A stretch of DNA of 64,000 nucleotides from Anaerolineaceae bacterium UBA6073 (lineage in GTDB: Bacteria; Chloroflexota; Anaerolineae; Anaerolineales; Anaerolineaceae). The stretch lies in the NCBI GenBank assembly GCA_002436085.1, contig DIXT01000008.1, positions 1-64,000 of the forward strand, read 5' to 3'. Positions 53,705 through 62,981 of the stretch are shown one piece after another. Within the stretch, counting starts at the first letter, position 1. Each line of letters begins with the position of its first letter. The notes below the pieces were generated by a model. The model did no database searches. It was not told where the DNA came from and saw only the letters and a program-made list of their open reading frames with translations. A program made the position numbers and the translations under genes.

Positions 53705-55729
53705 ATGAAAAAGTTATCCACCACTACCATTATTGTCCTGATCATCATTCTGCTGGCGCTTCTGTGTGCCTGCGCAGCCTGCGTGTTCACCATTACCGGC
53801 GGCGCGCTGCTAAACCGCTGGGGCTTTGACTTTGAAACAAGCCTGCCCACGCTGGGGAACCCTACCCAAGAAGCCGCGCATTCTGAAACACTGCAGGAAG
53901 CGTTGAAAGAAGACTTATCGCAAGCGGATCTACTCCTGGCGCAGGATAATCTTGCCGCGCTAAAAGCCGAAGTCGTTCCAGTAAACGACCCGGTGGATTT
54001 GGCAGAGCGTCTCGGCGGAAAAGTGGATGTCCCTTTCACGCTGCCGGACCTAAACGCTCCTTACGAAGTCGGAGACCGCAAGACTTTTTGGGTTTCTAAC
54101 ACAGATAACAACGAGAATTTCCAGGTGGAAGCCGTGCTGCGCTTCCGCGGCGACAACATTTATTTCTGGATTGAAGACGGCGTGGATTACCGCGAATCAG
54201 ACCTGACGCGTCTGGCGGAAACCTTTGACCAGGAAATCATTCCCACCAACCGCGAATTCTTCGGGATGGAATGGAACCCTGGCGTGGATAACGACCCGCG
54301 CTTTTACGTGCTTTACGCTGGCGGGTTGGGCTCATCCATCGCCGGGTACTTCTCCTCCGCGGACGAAGTGCACCCCGAAGCGCATCCCTACTCCAACGCG
54401 CACGAGATGTTTCTGATGAACTCCGACACGGTGGCCTTGTGGGAAGATTACATCTACGGCACCATGGCGCATGAATTCCAGCACATGATTCATTGGTACC
54501 AGGACCGCAACGAGGAGACCTGGGTTAATGAAGGTTTCTCTATGCTCGCAGAGCATGTGAACGAGTTCGACGCGGGCGGCTTTGATTACGATTATCTCCT
54601 GAACCCCGATCTGCAGCTGACGGACTGGGGCGGGGATACGGGTGAGAACGGACCCCATTACGGCGCGTCATACCTGTTTATGACTTACTTCCTGGACCGC
54701 TTTGGCGAAAAGGCTACTAAAGCCCTGGTGGCGCACAAAGAAAACGGACTGGTGAGCCTGGAAACAGTGATGCGGGAACTCAACCTGATAAATCCTTCCA
54801 CGGGCACGGTATACACCGCTGACGAAGTCTTTATGGACTGGGCTGCCGCCAACTACCTGTTGGACCCCAACCTGGAGAACGGCCGCTACGATTACCGCAG
54901 CTATTCCCCATCGCGCGCGCGTGCCAGCCGCAGCGTCAGCGCCTGCCCCAGCTCCGAGCTTACGGAAGTGTACCAATACGGCGTGGATTATATAGAAATT
55001 ACTTGTCCGGGCACCTACACGCTCAATTTCCAGGGCACTCAGGCAGTCAATATTTTGCCTTTTGGGGAGGCCGCTAGCAGCACCTTTTTCTGGTCCAATC
55101 TCGGGGATGAATCCAATATGTCCCTCCAGCGGTCTTTTGACCTGTCAGCGGTGGGCGGCAGTGCTGAGCTAAGCTTCCGCACCTGGTACGACCTTGAAAA
55201 AGATTACGACTACGTTTTCATTTCCGCCTCGACAGACGGAGAAAACTGGCAAATCCTGAACTCCCGCACCTGCACCACCAGCAATCCTTCCGGCAATTCC
55301 TACGGCTGCGGCTGGAATGGCAGTTCCCACGGTTGGATTACCGAAAGCGTGGACCTGTCCCGCTTTGTCGGTTCGGTCGTAAACATTCGCTTCGACTACG
55401 TAACAGACGCGGCGGTAAATGGCAAAGGCATGGCGCTGGATGATTTCCGCCTGGACGCGATTAATTACGCCTCGGATCTGGAAGAGGACGGCGGGGGCTG
55501 GCAGAGCGCGGGTTTTGTGCGCCTGGGCAACACACTGCCGCAATCCTACGCGCTGCGTCTGATAACGCTTGGCGACAGCCCGAGCGTGCAAACCGTCGCG
55601 CTGGATGAAAACAACCGCGCGGAAGTGAGCTTTACCATCGGCGGCAGCGTTGAGAAGGTCGTCCTGGTAGTCTCTGGCACAACCCCGCTCACACGCGAAA
55701 AAGCAGTTTACGAACTGCAAATCCGATAA
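53705..55729 (+). CDS. Secreted metallopeptidase, immune-inhibitor-A-like
   Basis: A 674-residue protein. An N-terminal signal/anchor helix is followed by a propeptide-like region. The zinc site AHEFQHMIHWYQD (His near 256) with EETWVNEGFSMLAEH 15 residues on is the gluzincin-like pattern of Chloroflexota M6-like peptidases. From about 420 on a beta-rich C-terminal domain has WYDLEKDYDYVFISASTDGE, typical of immune inhibitor A jelly-roll domains. The start at 53705 follows GGGAG; TATAAT at 53656-53661 is a -10 box. Confidence 0.8.
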   Translation: MKKLSTTTIIVLIIILLALLCACAACVFTITGGALLNRWGFDFETSLPTLGNPTQEAAHSETLQEALKEDLSQADLLLAQDNLAALKAEVVPVNDPVDLAERLGGKVDVPFTLPDLNAPYEVGDRKTFWVSNTDNNENFQVEAVLRFRGDNIYFWIEDGVDYRESDLTRLAETFDQEIIPTNREFFGMEWNPGVDNDPRFYVLYAGGLGSSIAGYFSSADEVHPEAHPYSNAHEMFLMNSDTVALWEDYIYGTMAHEFQHMIHWYQDRNEETWVNEGFSMLAEHVNEFDAGGFDYDYLLNPDLQLTDWGGDTGENGPHYGASYLFMTYFLDRFGEKATKALVAHKENGLVSLETVMRELNLINPSTGTVYTADEVFMDWAAANYLLDPNLENGRYDYRSYSPSRARASRSVSACPSSELTEVYQYGVDYIEITCPGTYTLNFQGTQAVNILPFGEAASSTFFWSNLGDESNMSLQRSFDLSAVGGSAELSFRTWYDLEKDYDYVFISASTDGENWQILNSRTCTTSNPSGNSYGCGWNGSSHGWITESVDLSRFVGSVVNIRFDYVTDAAVNGKGMALDDFRLDAINYASDLEEDGGGWQSAGFVRLGNTLPQSYALRLITLGDSPSVQTVALDENNRAEVSFTIGGSVEKVVLVVSGTTPLTREKAVYELQIR

Positions 55730-55736
55730 AACAAAA

Positions 55737-55774
55737 GAGGCTGGCACAGAGTGATTGCCAGCCTCATTTTCTTA
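55737..55774. terminator. Terminator hairpin between convergent genes
   Basis: GAGGCTGGCA (55737-55746) pairs with TGCCAGCCTC (55756-55765), then ATTTTCTT. Confidence 0.85.
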
Positions 55775-55791
55775 ACTTTATACGGTCAGGT

Positions 55792-56121
55792 TTAAAGATT
55801 TCCCAGTGCTTCTACCATGTTGGGGTAGACCGTGAAATACTGCAGGATGCCGATAAGGTCCATGGAATCCTTTACGTTATCATTAAGCGCCACCAGAACC
55901 AGGTCGTCGCGCTTTTTCTTGAGTTCTTTTTGTACACGAATAATGGACCACCAGCCCGCGCTGGAAACAAAACTAATATCGGACATATCCAGAACAATAT
56001 CTTTGTCAGCGGGAATCAAGTTGGTCAAAACCTTTTCAAGTTCTCCGGCGGTGGCGCTGTCAAAGCGGCCAACTGCTTTTACAACAATACAGCGTTTGTA
56101 ATCCGTTTTTGTAAATTCCAT
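55792..56121 (-). CDS. STAS-domain anti-sigma factor antagonist-like protein
   Basis: A 109-residue single STAS domain. RFDSATAGELEKVL, IVLDMSDISFVSSAGWWSII with the phosphorylatable Ser, and the VALNDNVKDSMDLIGI end fit RsbV/SpoIIAA-like proteins, though the usual SSAGLR is SSAGWW. It would be switched by a kinase whose gene is not nearby. AAGGA precedes the ATG. Confidence 0.88.
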   Translation of the reverse strand: MEFTKTDYKRCIVVKAVGRFDSATAGELEKVLTNLIPADKDIVLDMSDISFVSSAGWWSIIRVQKELKKKRDDLVLVALNDNVKDSMDLIGILQYFTVYPNMVEALGNL

Positions 56122-56201
56122 GGCAATCCTTTTACCTTGCGATAGCGGTTTCCGATGTAAAGATTATAACATCTTTGGCTTCGGAAATTCCTTGAAAACT
56201 G

Positions 56202-56207
56202 TATAAT
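56202..56207 (+). promoter_or_regulatory. -10 box giving a probably leaderless miaB transcript
   Basis: TATAAT ends 8 bases before the miaB ATG and no Shine-Dalgarno sequence is present in between. The -35 region is poor. Confidence 0.5.
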
Positions 56208-56215
56208 AAGCAGCT

Positions 56216-57538
56216 ATGCGATACTACATCTGGACTGAAGGCTGTCAAATGAACACCGCGGACTCCCGCCGGCTGGCGCGTTCGCTCGAAAATCTGGGCT
56301 ACGAACCGGCTGCCCGCACCGACGACGCGGATGTGATTGTGTTGAATACCTGCGTCGTGCGCCAAAGCGCGGAAGACAAGGCGATCGGCCGGCTTAGTTC
56401 GTTAAAATCCCTCAAGCGGCAAAACCCACAGCTGGTGATCAGTCTGATGGGCTGCCTGGTCGGCGTGCACGGCAACCCCGCATTGCAAAAACGCTTCCCC
56501 TGGGTGGACGTCTTTTCCGCGCCTTCCGACCCGCAGCCGCTGTTGGATTTCCTCTCAAACCGGCAGCAAGCCGACCAGGCCCAAAGCTGGCGCATGCAGA
56601 TTGACAGCATGCTCGACGAAGAATTCGGTGTGGCTGTGCCCGGGGAAAAACGCGCGGTGTCCGAAAACCTGCCAGTAGTGCTTGGCTGCTCGCACGCTTG
56701 CGCCTACTGCGTCATCCCGCTCAAGCGCGGACGCGAGCGCAGCCGTGACGCGCAAAGAATCCTGAGGGACGCGCGCACTTTTGCTAACCAAGGCGTGCGA
56801 GAAATTGTCCTCCTGGGGCAGATTATCGACCGCTACGGACTGGATATTCCTGGCAGCCCGCGCTTACCTGAATTATTGGCTTTACTTTCAGAAATCCCTG
56901 AAATTAAACGGCTGCGTTTCCTGACCTCCCATCCAAATTGGATGAGCGACGACCTGATCGCGAGCGTGGCGGAACTTCCCAAAGTTATGCCGCATATTGA
57001 GGTTCCCATCCAGGCGGGCGATGACAATATCCTACTGGCAATGCGCCGCGGGTACACCAACCAACAGTACCGCGAACTGGTAGCAAAACTGCGCGAACGC
57101 ATTCCAGGCGTGTCTATCGCGACTGATATTATCGTTGGCTTCCCTGGCGAAACGGAAGCGGCTTTTCAGAAAACCTACGACCTTCTGGCGGATTTGCGCC
57201 TGGACGTCGCCCATCTGGCGCGTTACTCCCCCCGCCCCGGCACTTATTCCGCGCGTGAACTGCCCGACGACGTGCCCGCCGAGGAAAAAATGCGCCGATT
57301 CCGCCTTCTGGAAGACCTGCAGGAAGGAATCCTGAAAGAACTCAATCAGGGCTTACTGGGGCAAAGCGCATCGGTATTATTCGAACACCGCATCAAAGGC
57401 CGCTGGTACGGGCGCACCCCCACTAATCGGATTGTCTTTGTGGATTCGGAAGAAGACCTGACCGGTCAGGAACGCCAGGTAAAAATCACATGGACGGGAC
57501 CCTGGTCGCTGGTTGGCAGCCTGGAACCCAAAGCGTAA
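56216..57538 (+). CDS. miaB: tRNA A37 methylthiotransferase MiaB
   Basis: A 440-residue radical SAM enzyme adding the 2-methylthio group to i6A37 of tRNA. The N-terminal UPF0004 domain has Cys in TEGCQMN, LNTCVVRQSA and LMGCLV, which bind the auxiliary cluster. The radical SAM motif is CSHACAYCVIPLKRGRE (CxxxCxxC), and a TRAM domain closes the protein. MtaB is less likely given VVRQSAEDK. Start sits directly after a -10 box. Confidence 0.92.
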   Translation: MRYYIWTEGCQMNTADSRRLARSLENLGYEPAARTDDADVIVLNTCVVRQSAEDKAIGRLSSLKSLKRQNPQLVISLMGCLVGVHGNPALQKRFPWVDVFSAPSDPQPLLDFLSNRQQADQAQSWRMQIDSMLDEEFGVAVPGEKRAVSENLPVVLGCSHACAYCVIPLKRGRERSRDAQRILRDARTFANQGVREIVLLGQIIDRYGLDIPGSPRLPELLALLSEIPEIKRLRFLTSHPNWMSDDLIASVAELPKVMPHIEVPIQAGDDNILLAMRRGYTNQQYRELVAKLRERIPGVSIATDIIVGFPGETEAAFQKTYDLLADLRLDVAHLARYSPRPGTYSARELPDDVPAEEKMRRFRLLEDLQEGILKELNQGLLGQSASVLFEHRIKGRWYGRTPTNRIVFVDSEEDLTGQERQVKITWTGPWSLVGSLEPKA

Positions 57539-57539
57539 T

Positions 57540-58229
57540 TCAGTCTAAAACCTTATCCGGATACTGGCAGATTTCAACCAGCGGGCAGCGCGCGCAGGCG
57601 GGCTTGCGCGCCTGGCAGATTTCCCTTCCCAATCGGATTAAATTCAGATGCATCGCGTAATACTGCGCGGGGTCAGCGGCAGCTTCCAGATACTGATGCG
57701 TGGTATCCACATCCAGCTTTTGGGGACGCAAGCCAATTCTGCCTGAAACCCGGTAGATGTGCGTGTCCACCGGGAAGGCGGGCATCCCCAGCGAAAACAA
57801 GAGGACAATCGCCGTGGTTTTGCGCCCGACACCCTTGAAGCTGAGCAGCCATTCGCGCGCTTCTTCCACTGGAAGCTCCTTCAGCCACTCCAGGTCAATC
57901 TCATCACGCTCTTCCCGGATGCGCCGTAAGGCGGCCTGAATGTTCGGTCCTTTTTGGTTTGCCAGGCCGGCCACCCGGATAACCTGCATAAACTCGTCCG
58001 GGTCAGCCTCACAGACTTCGTCCCAATTAGCATAGCGGGCGCGGATTGCATCGAAGGCTTTATCCCGGTTCAGGTCGTTAGTGTTTTGGGAAAGAAAAGT
58101 GCTGACCAGTTCATCCAGCGCCGGCAGCGGATTGCGCCACTCCGGGTAGCCAAAAACCTGGTTGAGGCGTTCATTCACCAGGCATAAACGTTCGCGGTGT
58201 TCTGCGGATACTTCGACAGCAGGCTTCAA
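57540..58229 (-). CDS. Endonuclease III-like HhH-GPD DNA glycosylase
   Basis: A 229-residue base-excision repair enzyme. The helix-hairpin-helix with catalytic Lys and Asp is SFKGVGRKTTAIVLLFSLGM followed by AFPVDTHIYRV. The [4Fe-4S] cluster signature Cys-x6-Cys-x2-Cys-x5-Cys is at the C-terminus (CQARKPACARCPLVEIC). The start seems to be TTG at 58229 after a GGGGGAAG run. It converges on miaB with one base between stops. Confidence 0.9.
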   Translation of the reverse strand: MKPAVEVSAEHRERLCLVNERLNQVFGYPEWRNPLPALDELVSTFLSQNTNDLNRDKAFDAIRARYANWDEVCEADPDEFMQVIRVAGLANQKGPNIQAALRRIREERDEIDLEWLKELPVEEAREWLLSFKGVGRKTTAIVLLFSLGMPAFPVDTHIYRVSGRIGLRPQKLDVDTTHQYLEAAADPAQYYAMHLNLIRLGREICQARKPACARCPLVEICQYPDKVLD

Positions 58230-58240
58230 ACTTCCCCCCT

Positions 58241-59302
58241 TTAGCGGCAGTGCGCAAGCGCCTCGGTAGCAAGAGCAGACAGCCGTTTTTCACCGGCAGT
58301 CAGACCGCGCCAGTTGCGCACCACGCTGTCAGCAAACCCGCGATAGGCTTCGTTTTCCAGCTGCCTTGAAAAACCGAAAACCTGCAGAATCGCCGTCACC
58401 AGGCTGTAGGTCGCGCGCCGGTCCGGGTCGCCGTCCGAGAATTTCATCGCGATGCCAATACCCGGGGTTCCCTTGTCAGCGTCCGGCAGCAAGCCTATCA
58501 TCTGATAGCCTTCCGCGCCGCCCTTGGAGACCAGCTTATCCCCCAGCACCTGCATCAGGACTGTATCCAGCTTGCCGGGGCCAGCAACCATGAGCGGGTA
58601 GGAGCGCATCGCGTCCGTAACTTTCCGGCAGGCGCTTTGCCGCTCCGCGGAGAGCCCGACCGGGTCGCATAAGCGCGCAACCGCGTAGGCAAAAGCGCGC
58701 AAAGGCAGGGCGTAGACCGGCGCGGAGCAGCCGTCAATCCCAGGGATAAGCGCGTCCGGGGTCAATCCGCTCATCTCCGCCATTACCGTGCGGATGCGCT
58801 GCTGCACCGGATGCTCAAGTTCAAGGTAGTTTTCCATCGGCAGCCCGCGTAAACGCGCGGCAGCCAGCATGCCGCTGTGTTTGCCGGAGCAGTTGTGCCG
58901 GTAAGGCATGGGCAGCTCCCCGCGCAGGCGCATCGCTTCGCTGGTCGCGCGGTCCGAAGGGTAATGCACGCCGCATTGCAAGTCAGATTCCTGCAGCCCG
59001 GCTTTTTTGTGGATGCCGCGCAGGACAGCCACATGCGCGTCCGTACCTGCGTGGGAGGCGCACATGATGGCGAGTTCCTCTTCGGACAGACCAAAAAACT
59101 CCACCCCGCCGCTTTCCATGAAGGGCAAGACCTGGAAGGGCTTCATTGAACTGCGCGGAAAGGTCCTCAGATCGGGGTCGCCTGCCGAACAAAGCAGCTT
59201 ACCCTGGGAATCCACCACCGCGAACGCGCCATAGTGGACGCATTCAACAATGGCACCACGGGTGAGTTCGACCAACGGCGCGTACCCATTCTCTTGATTC
59301 AT
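58241..59302 (-). CDS. L-asparaginase, Rhizobium etli type (asparaginase II family)
   Basis: A 353-residue enzyme hydrolysing L-asparagine to aspartate and ammonia. Class 3 family features: RSSMKPFQ with the Ser-x-x-Lys pair, CASHAGTDAHV, the zinc-site HNCSGKHSGML and IDGCSAP, and LVSKGGAEGYQM near the end. The ATG at 59302 follows GAGGAA; upstream codons include only a TTG. It lies 11 bp upstream of the nth-like gene on the same strand. Confidence 0.9.
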   Translation of the reverse strand: MNQENGYAPLVELTRGAIVECVHYGAFAVVDSQGKLLCSAGDPDLRTFPRSSMKPFQVLPFMESGGVEFFGLSEEELAIMCASHAGTDAHVAVLRGIHKKAGLQESDLQCGVHYPSDRATSEAMRLRGELPMPYRHNCSGKHSGMLAAARLRGLPMENYLELEHPVQQRIRTVMAEMSGLTPDALIPGIDGCSAPVYALPLRAFAYAVARLCDPVGLSAERQSACRKVTDAMRSYPLMVAGPGKLDTVLMQVLGDKLVSKGGAEGYQMIGLLPDADKGTPGIGIAMKFSDGDPDRRATYSLVTAILQVFGFSRQLENEAYRGFADSVVRNWRGLTAGEKRLSALATEALAHCR

Positions 59303-59320
59303 GTGCAATTCCTCAGGTTT

Positions 59321-60154
59321 TTAAGCGTGATTCAGTTCGTAGTATGAGGTCAGCCCCCAGCGCAAACGGTTGTAGTACATGTCGGCAGTGTTGGCGTTTG
59401 GCTCGTAACGCTGCATTATCTCAGGGATCAGCGCAAGTACGTCATCCAGGCTGGATTTGCCATCCATGAGCGCTGAGAGCAAGGCATGGATAGCGGTGAT
59501 ATGCCCGACCATCAGCTCTACCTGGCTTTGATCAAGAACCCCGCTGCGGGCGGAGACGATCTGATAATTGCGGTACTTTTTGCTGCCCAGTTGGTTCAAG
59601 TCCTCAAGCCAACGTTTCAGGTCGCAATACGCCAGGAAGGGAGGCTGGTCCGGAAGCACGGCATCACCCACAAAAATAACCTTTCGGGCAGGAAGCTCAG
59701 CCCAAATCCCGGCAAGATTAGAGCCCGGATGGTGCTCCAACAGGATTTCGGTATCATCCAAAAACAAGGAGAGCGATTGAGTAAAGACTATTTCGGGCGG
59801 CAGTAAACGAAATGGGCTGACGGATGTCTCATGACCCTCACCTGAAAGCTGGTTCTCATCAATCGGCTTTGAAGTCGACGTTTTAGACTTCTCCAGCACC
59901 AGGCTGTTCGTATGCGTTATGATGACGCAGTCGGTGCCTTTGATGCTTAACAGGCGGTCGTAATTGGTATCCAGATTTACGAGAAACTTGGGTTCTCCGG
60001 TAATCAGGCGCGCCGTTCCACTGCGCCAGGATCGCATTTCATCCTGCCGGCTGGGAGAATCAATCAAAACGGAGCCCGCTTTTCCTCGGATTACACCTGT
60101 AACCAACCCGAGGGAGTTGTGTTCAATAAACACATTGGGGGCAATTTCCTGCAT
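59321..60154 (-). CDS. MBL-fold-like protein with degenerate metal site
   Basis: A 277-residue protein with the metallo-beta-lactamase fold pattern: NSLGLVTGVIRGKAGSVLID at the N-terminus and VIFVGDAVLPDQPPF in the middle. The position of the metal motif HxHxDH reads FLVNLDTNYDRLL, with Asn and Asp instead, and HHPGSNLAGIW replaces the usual PGHTPG site. It may have lost hydrolase activity or use another cofactor. AGGAG precedes the ATG. It is 18 bp upstream of the asparaginase gene. Confidence 0.65.
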   Translation of the reverse strand: MQEIAPNVFIEHNSLGLVTGVIRGKAGSVLIDSPSRQDEMRSWRSGTARLITGEPKFLVNLDTNYDRLLSIKGTDCVIITHTNSLVLEKSKTSTSKPIDENQLSGEGHETSVSPFRLLPPEIVFTQSLSLFLDDTEILLEHHPGSNLAGIWAELPARKVIFVGDAVLPDQPPFLAYCDLKRWLEDLNQLGSKKYRNYQIVSARSGVLDQSQVELMVGHITAIHALLSALMDGKSSLDDVLALIPEIMQRYEPNANTADMYYNRLRWGLTSYYELNHA

Positions 60155-60338
60155 ATGTCAGCTCCTACTGCACTTTTTATTGTCGGTATTATAGCGAATA
60201 TTCCCCCGATTTCCAAACGCTGATAGAAATTGTACTCACAACCTAAGGCCTGCTCAGCCTGATGCGACGTGGCACGGCCGGGTCCGCGCGTTTTGCGGTA
60301 ATTGACTGTCGAAAGGGGGGGCTGGCATCCAGCCTTCG
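60155..60338. other. Intergenic region, nothing convincing
   Basis: About 185 bp between the divergent-looking MBL-like start and the M23 peptidase stop. No gene or clear repeat. Confidence 0.5.
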
Positions 60339-61049
60339 TTAATTGTCGGCGCTGGAACAGAGCGGGATTGTATCCTTGTTGCTTTTCCCATTCAAAGGGA
60401 GATTGAAGTACGGGGACGGGTCGAGTGTGTTCGCGAACTCCAGCTCATTCAGGTATTTACCGCTGCCGTCATCCCGTACAATGGAAAAATGCAAATGCAC
60501 ACCGGTCGGATTGCCCGGGTTTCCGGAGTAATTGCCCTGATAGCCCAGCAAATCGCCCGTATGCACAGGTTTGTCCTGTGTCCCCGCCGGGAAAGCCTCA
60601 GAAATCAGGCTGATACCCTGCGGGTCTGCCAGATGGGTCATGTACAACCAAATTTGGGTGCCCGGATTGAGGGGGTCATCCGGAACCCGGATTATCAGAC
60701 TGCTTTTCCAGCCTTCCTCGCGCGTCAGATAGCCGTCATACGGCGCGTATACGGGGGTCACACCCACATCGGTGCCGGTAAAAATATCAATACCCTGGTG
60801 TTTATGGAAAGGTCTGAAGCTGTCCCCCCAAAGGTAACCGACATATCCTTCGCTTGGGAAGCGAAAGGGCGCTTCCCCACAGCGAGAAAGCGCGCTAATC
60901 CTCCAATTCGCGTGCTCTGCGGGTGCGCGTAAAAAGGTGATGACCGAGGCGCTGCGTCTGCCCAGGTAACCGCGATAAAGGTAAATCCCCACCAGGATTA
61001 TCACGCCTGCTGCTGCCGCGCCAAATAAAATCTTTCCGCGATTTTTCAT
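60339..61049 (-). CDS. Membrane-anchored M23 family metallopeptidase
   Basis: A 236-residue protein with an N-terminal signal-anchor helix. The lysostaphin-type motifs are HKHQGIDIF (His...Asp) and GVHLHFSIV (HxH), and LYMTHLADP lies between. These hydrolyse peptide cross-links of peptidoglycan. The long insert before the final HxH is within family range. It is transcribed away from hsp20. Confidence 0.87.
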   Translation of the reverse strand: MKNRGKILFGAAAAGVIILVGIYLYRGYLGRRSASVITFLRAPAEHANWRISALSRCGEAPFRFPSEGYVGYLWGDSFRPFHKHQGIDIFTGTDVGVTPVYAPYDGYLTREEGWKSSLIIRVPDDPLNPGTQIWLYMTHLADPQGISLISEAFPAGTQDKPVHTGDLLGYQGNYSGNPGNPTGVHLHFSIVRDDGSGKYLNELEFANTLDPSPYFNLPLNGKSNKDTIPLCSSADN

Positions 61050-61167
61050 AGACCCTCAGTCCATTGCGTCAATTTTCTAATGCAACGCCTACATATTGTA
61101 TGCAAAAATCTGATATCACGCAGCTAAGGTAAAGGCAAGAAAATAATTGAACAATAAGGAGACTGAA

Positions 61168-61584
61168 ATGACTTTTTACATTAACCCCTACGGACGCAGA
61201 TTACGGATGCAGGCGCTCGCCAATGCAATGAATGAATTGGACCGCGATTTTGAACCCCAGGTCGCTTTCCCGATGGACGTCAAAGCCACCCCAGAAGGCT
61301 ACGAACTGAAAGCCTACTTGCCGGGCGTCAGCGCTGAGGACGTGGACATCCAGATTGTAAACGAAGTGGTGACCATCAGCGGCGAAGTGAAGCTTGAACG
61401 CGACCAGCGCGCAGACTATCTGCTGGCAGAACTGCCCACCGGACGCTTCCACCGTGTGGTCTCGCTTCCTACCCCCCTGGACAGCACCAAGGTGGAAGCC
61501 AGCCTGGAAAACGGTATTCTGACCTTGAACATCCCCAAGGCAGAAGAAGCCCAACCCAAAACCATCAAAATTACCCAGAAGTAA
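61168..61584 (+). CDS. Hsp20/alpha-crystallin small heat-shock protein
   Basis: A 138-residue ATP-independent holdase chaperone. The alpha-crystallin domain includes GYELKAYLPGVSAEDVDI, VVTISGEVKLE, FHRVVSLPTPLD and LENGILTLNIPKAEE, then a C-terminal tail. AAGGAG six bases before the ATG at 61168 decides the start. No CIRCE element was seen upstream. A hairpin follows. Confidence 0.93.
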   Translation: MTFYINPYGRRLRMQALANAMNELDRDFEPQVAFPMDVKATPEGYELKAYLPGVSAEDVDIQIVNEVVTISGEVKLERDQRADYLLAELPTGRFHRVVSLPTPLDSTKVEASLENGILTLNIPKAEEAQPKTIKITQK

Positions 61585-61602
61585 TATCTAACTGCGATGC
61601 CA

Positions 61603-61646
61603 GAAAGAGCGCTTGCGCATGCGCGCAAACGCTCTTTCTTTTATTT
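61603..61646 (+). terminator. Terminator after hsp20
   Basis: GAAAGAGCG (61603-61611) pairs with CGCTCTTTC (61630-61638) with an inner palindrome, followed by TTTTATTT. Confidence 0.88.
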
Positions 61647-61816
61647 GTGCCCCAAGCTGTCGCAAATATTTGATTCCGACTACGAAGATGCTATAATCTT
61701 TAAACATTCATAGCCTAGTGGAACTTTTTCAGCCTATCAAGCGTCTTGATTCCGAATGACTTATTTATTTCGGTTCGAGAAATGTTTCTCACCCGAACCT
61801 TGTAGAAGGAGAAAAA

Positions 61817-62848
61817 ATGAAAAAGCATCGTCTTGTAATACAGGCAGCGGCACTCGTTCTCGTACTCTCCCTGTTCCTGGGGGTCGGCAGAGTGCAGGCA
61901 GACACTTATCCCACTTTTTCCATCACCGCGGTGGAAAAAGACGTCAGCGTAACCATCCTCACCAAGGACTTTCCCGCTAACAAGAATTTTAAAGTTCTGA
62001 TGGGCGAAATTGGGACGCGCGCGGAAGGCGGAATTGAGGTAGCAACCTTCAATTCGGGCGAGGGAGGCGCGTTCACAGCGACTTTCAACATCCCGGCCGC
62101 TTTGAAGGGTCATGCCCAGATCGCGATTCGCGCCCAAGGCACGGACAATCCCTACTTTGCCTATAACTGGTTCTGGAACGACCCCAGCGGTACCTGGCCG
62201 GAACCCGTTGAACCGGATGAGGAAACTCCCGACTGCGGTTGCGGCAACATCCCTACCTTCTCGATCGCGAGCGTTGTGAAAGGCGAGGACGTTACCATTC
62301 ACACCTACAACTTCCCCAAGAACGTTGAGTTCACGGTTCTGATGGGCAAGATGTGGACGCGCGGTATCAAGGGCATCGAAGTCGCCAAACTGAATTCCGG
62401 CGAGGGCGGCAGTTTTGAAGCCACCTTTGACATCCCCGCGGAACTTGCGGCAGACGAGCGCGTCTCGATCCGGCTGGAAGGCATTGGCGGCTATTTCGCT
62501 TACAACTGGTTCTGGAATAACACTGGCAGCGAACCGCCTGTACCCCCTGCGGATGAATATTCCGGTTACCCGTACTTCTTCATCGAGTCCGTGGTGAAGG
62601 ACAGCAAAGTCACCATCAAAGCCTACAACCTGCCCGCGGACTATGAGTTCAAGGTGCTGATGGGCAAGATGTGGACCCGCGGCATCGGCGGCATTGAAGT
62701 TGCGACCTTGAATAGCGGCGAGGGCGGCACCCTGACTGCCACCTATAACATCCCTTCGGATCTCGTCGGGCTGCAGCGCATCTCGATCCGCTTGCAAGGT
62801 AATTACTACTACGCGTACAACTGGTTCTGGAACAACACCGCCAACTAG
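61817..62848 (+). CDS. Secreted protein with three tandem beta-rich repeats
   Basis: A 343-residue protein with a signal peptide (about 1-28). Three repeats of about 90 residues follow at 31-121, 146-235 and 251-341. Each runs from YPTFSI or similar through FKVLMGxxxTR, GGIEVAxxNSGEGG and TFNIP to an end in FAYNWFWNN, with acidic linkers between; the second has a Cys-Gly-Cys just before it. The repeats are closely alike, implying recent duplication. No family recognised. AGGAGAA precedes the ATG. Confidence 0.85.
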   Translation: MKKHRLVIQAAALVLVLSLFLGVGRVQADTYPTFSITAVEKDVSVTILTKDFPANKNFKVLMGEIGTRAEGGIEVATFNSGEGGAFTATFNIPAALKGHAQIAIRAQGTDNPYFAYNWFWNDPSGTWPEPVEPDEETPDCGCGNIPTFSIASVVKGEDVTIHTYNFPKNVEFTVLMGKMWTRGIKGIEVAKLNSGEGGSFEATFDIPAELAADERVSIRLEGIGGYFAYNWFWNNTGSEPPVPPADEYSGYPYFFIESVVKDSKVTIKAYNLPADYEFKVLMGKMWTRGIGGIEVATLNSGEGGTLTATYNIPSDLVGLQRISIRLQGNYYYAYNWFWNNTAN

Positions 62849-62865
62849 CCAGCTTCTGAATCCTG

Positions 62866-62904
62866 AACGGGCTGATCTCGGAAAAGATCAGCCCGTTTCT
62901 TCCT
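62866..62904 (+). terminator. Terminator after the triple-repeat gene
   Basis: AACGGGCTGATC (62866-62877) pairs with GATCAGCCCGTT (62886-62897), then TCTTCCT. Confidence 0.88.
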
Positions 62905-62981
62905 GTCTTCACACATCATAGGACCACAAAAGTCGCCCCCCGCTTTCAGCGGGTCTATGGTATCATAGCGGCTGGAGAAAA

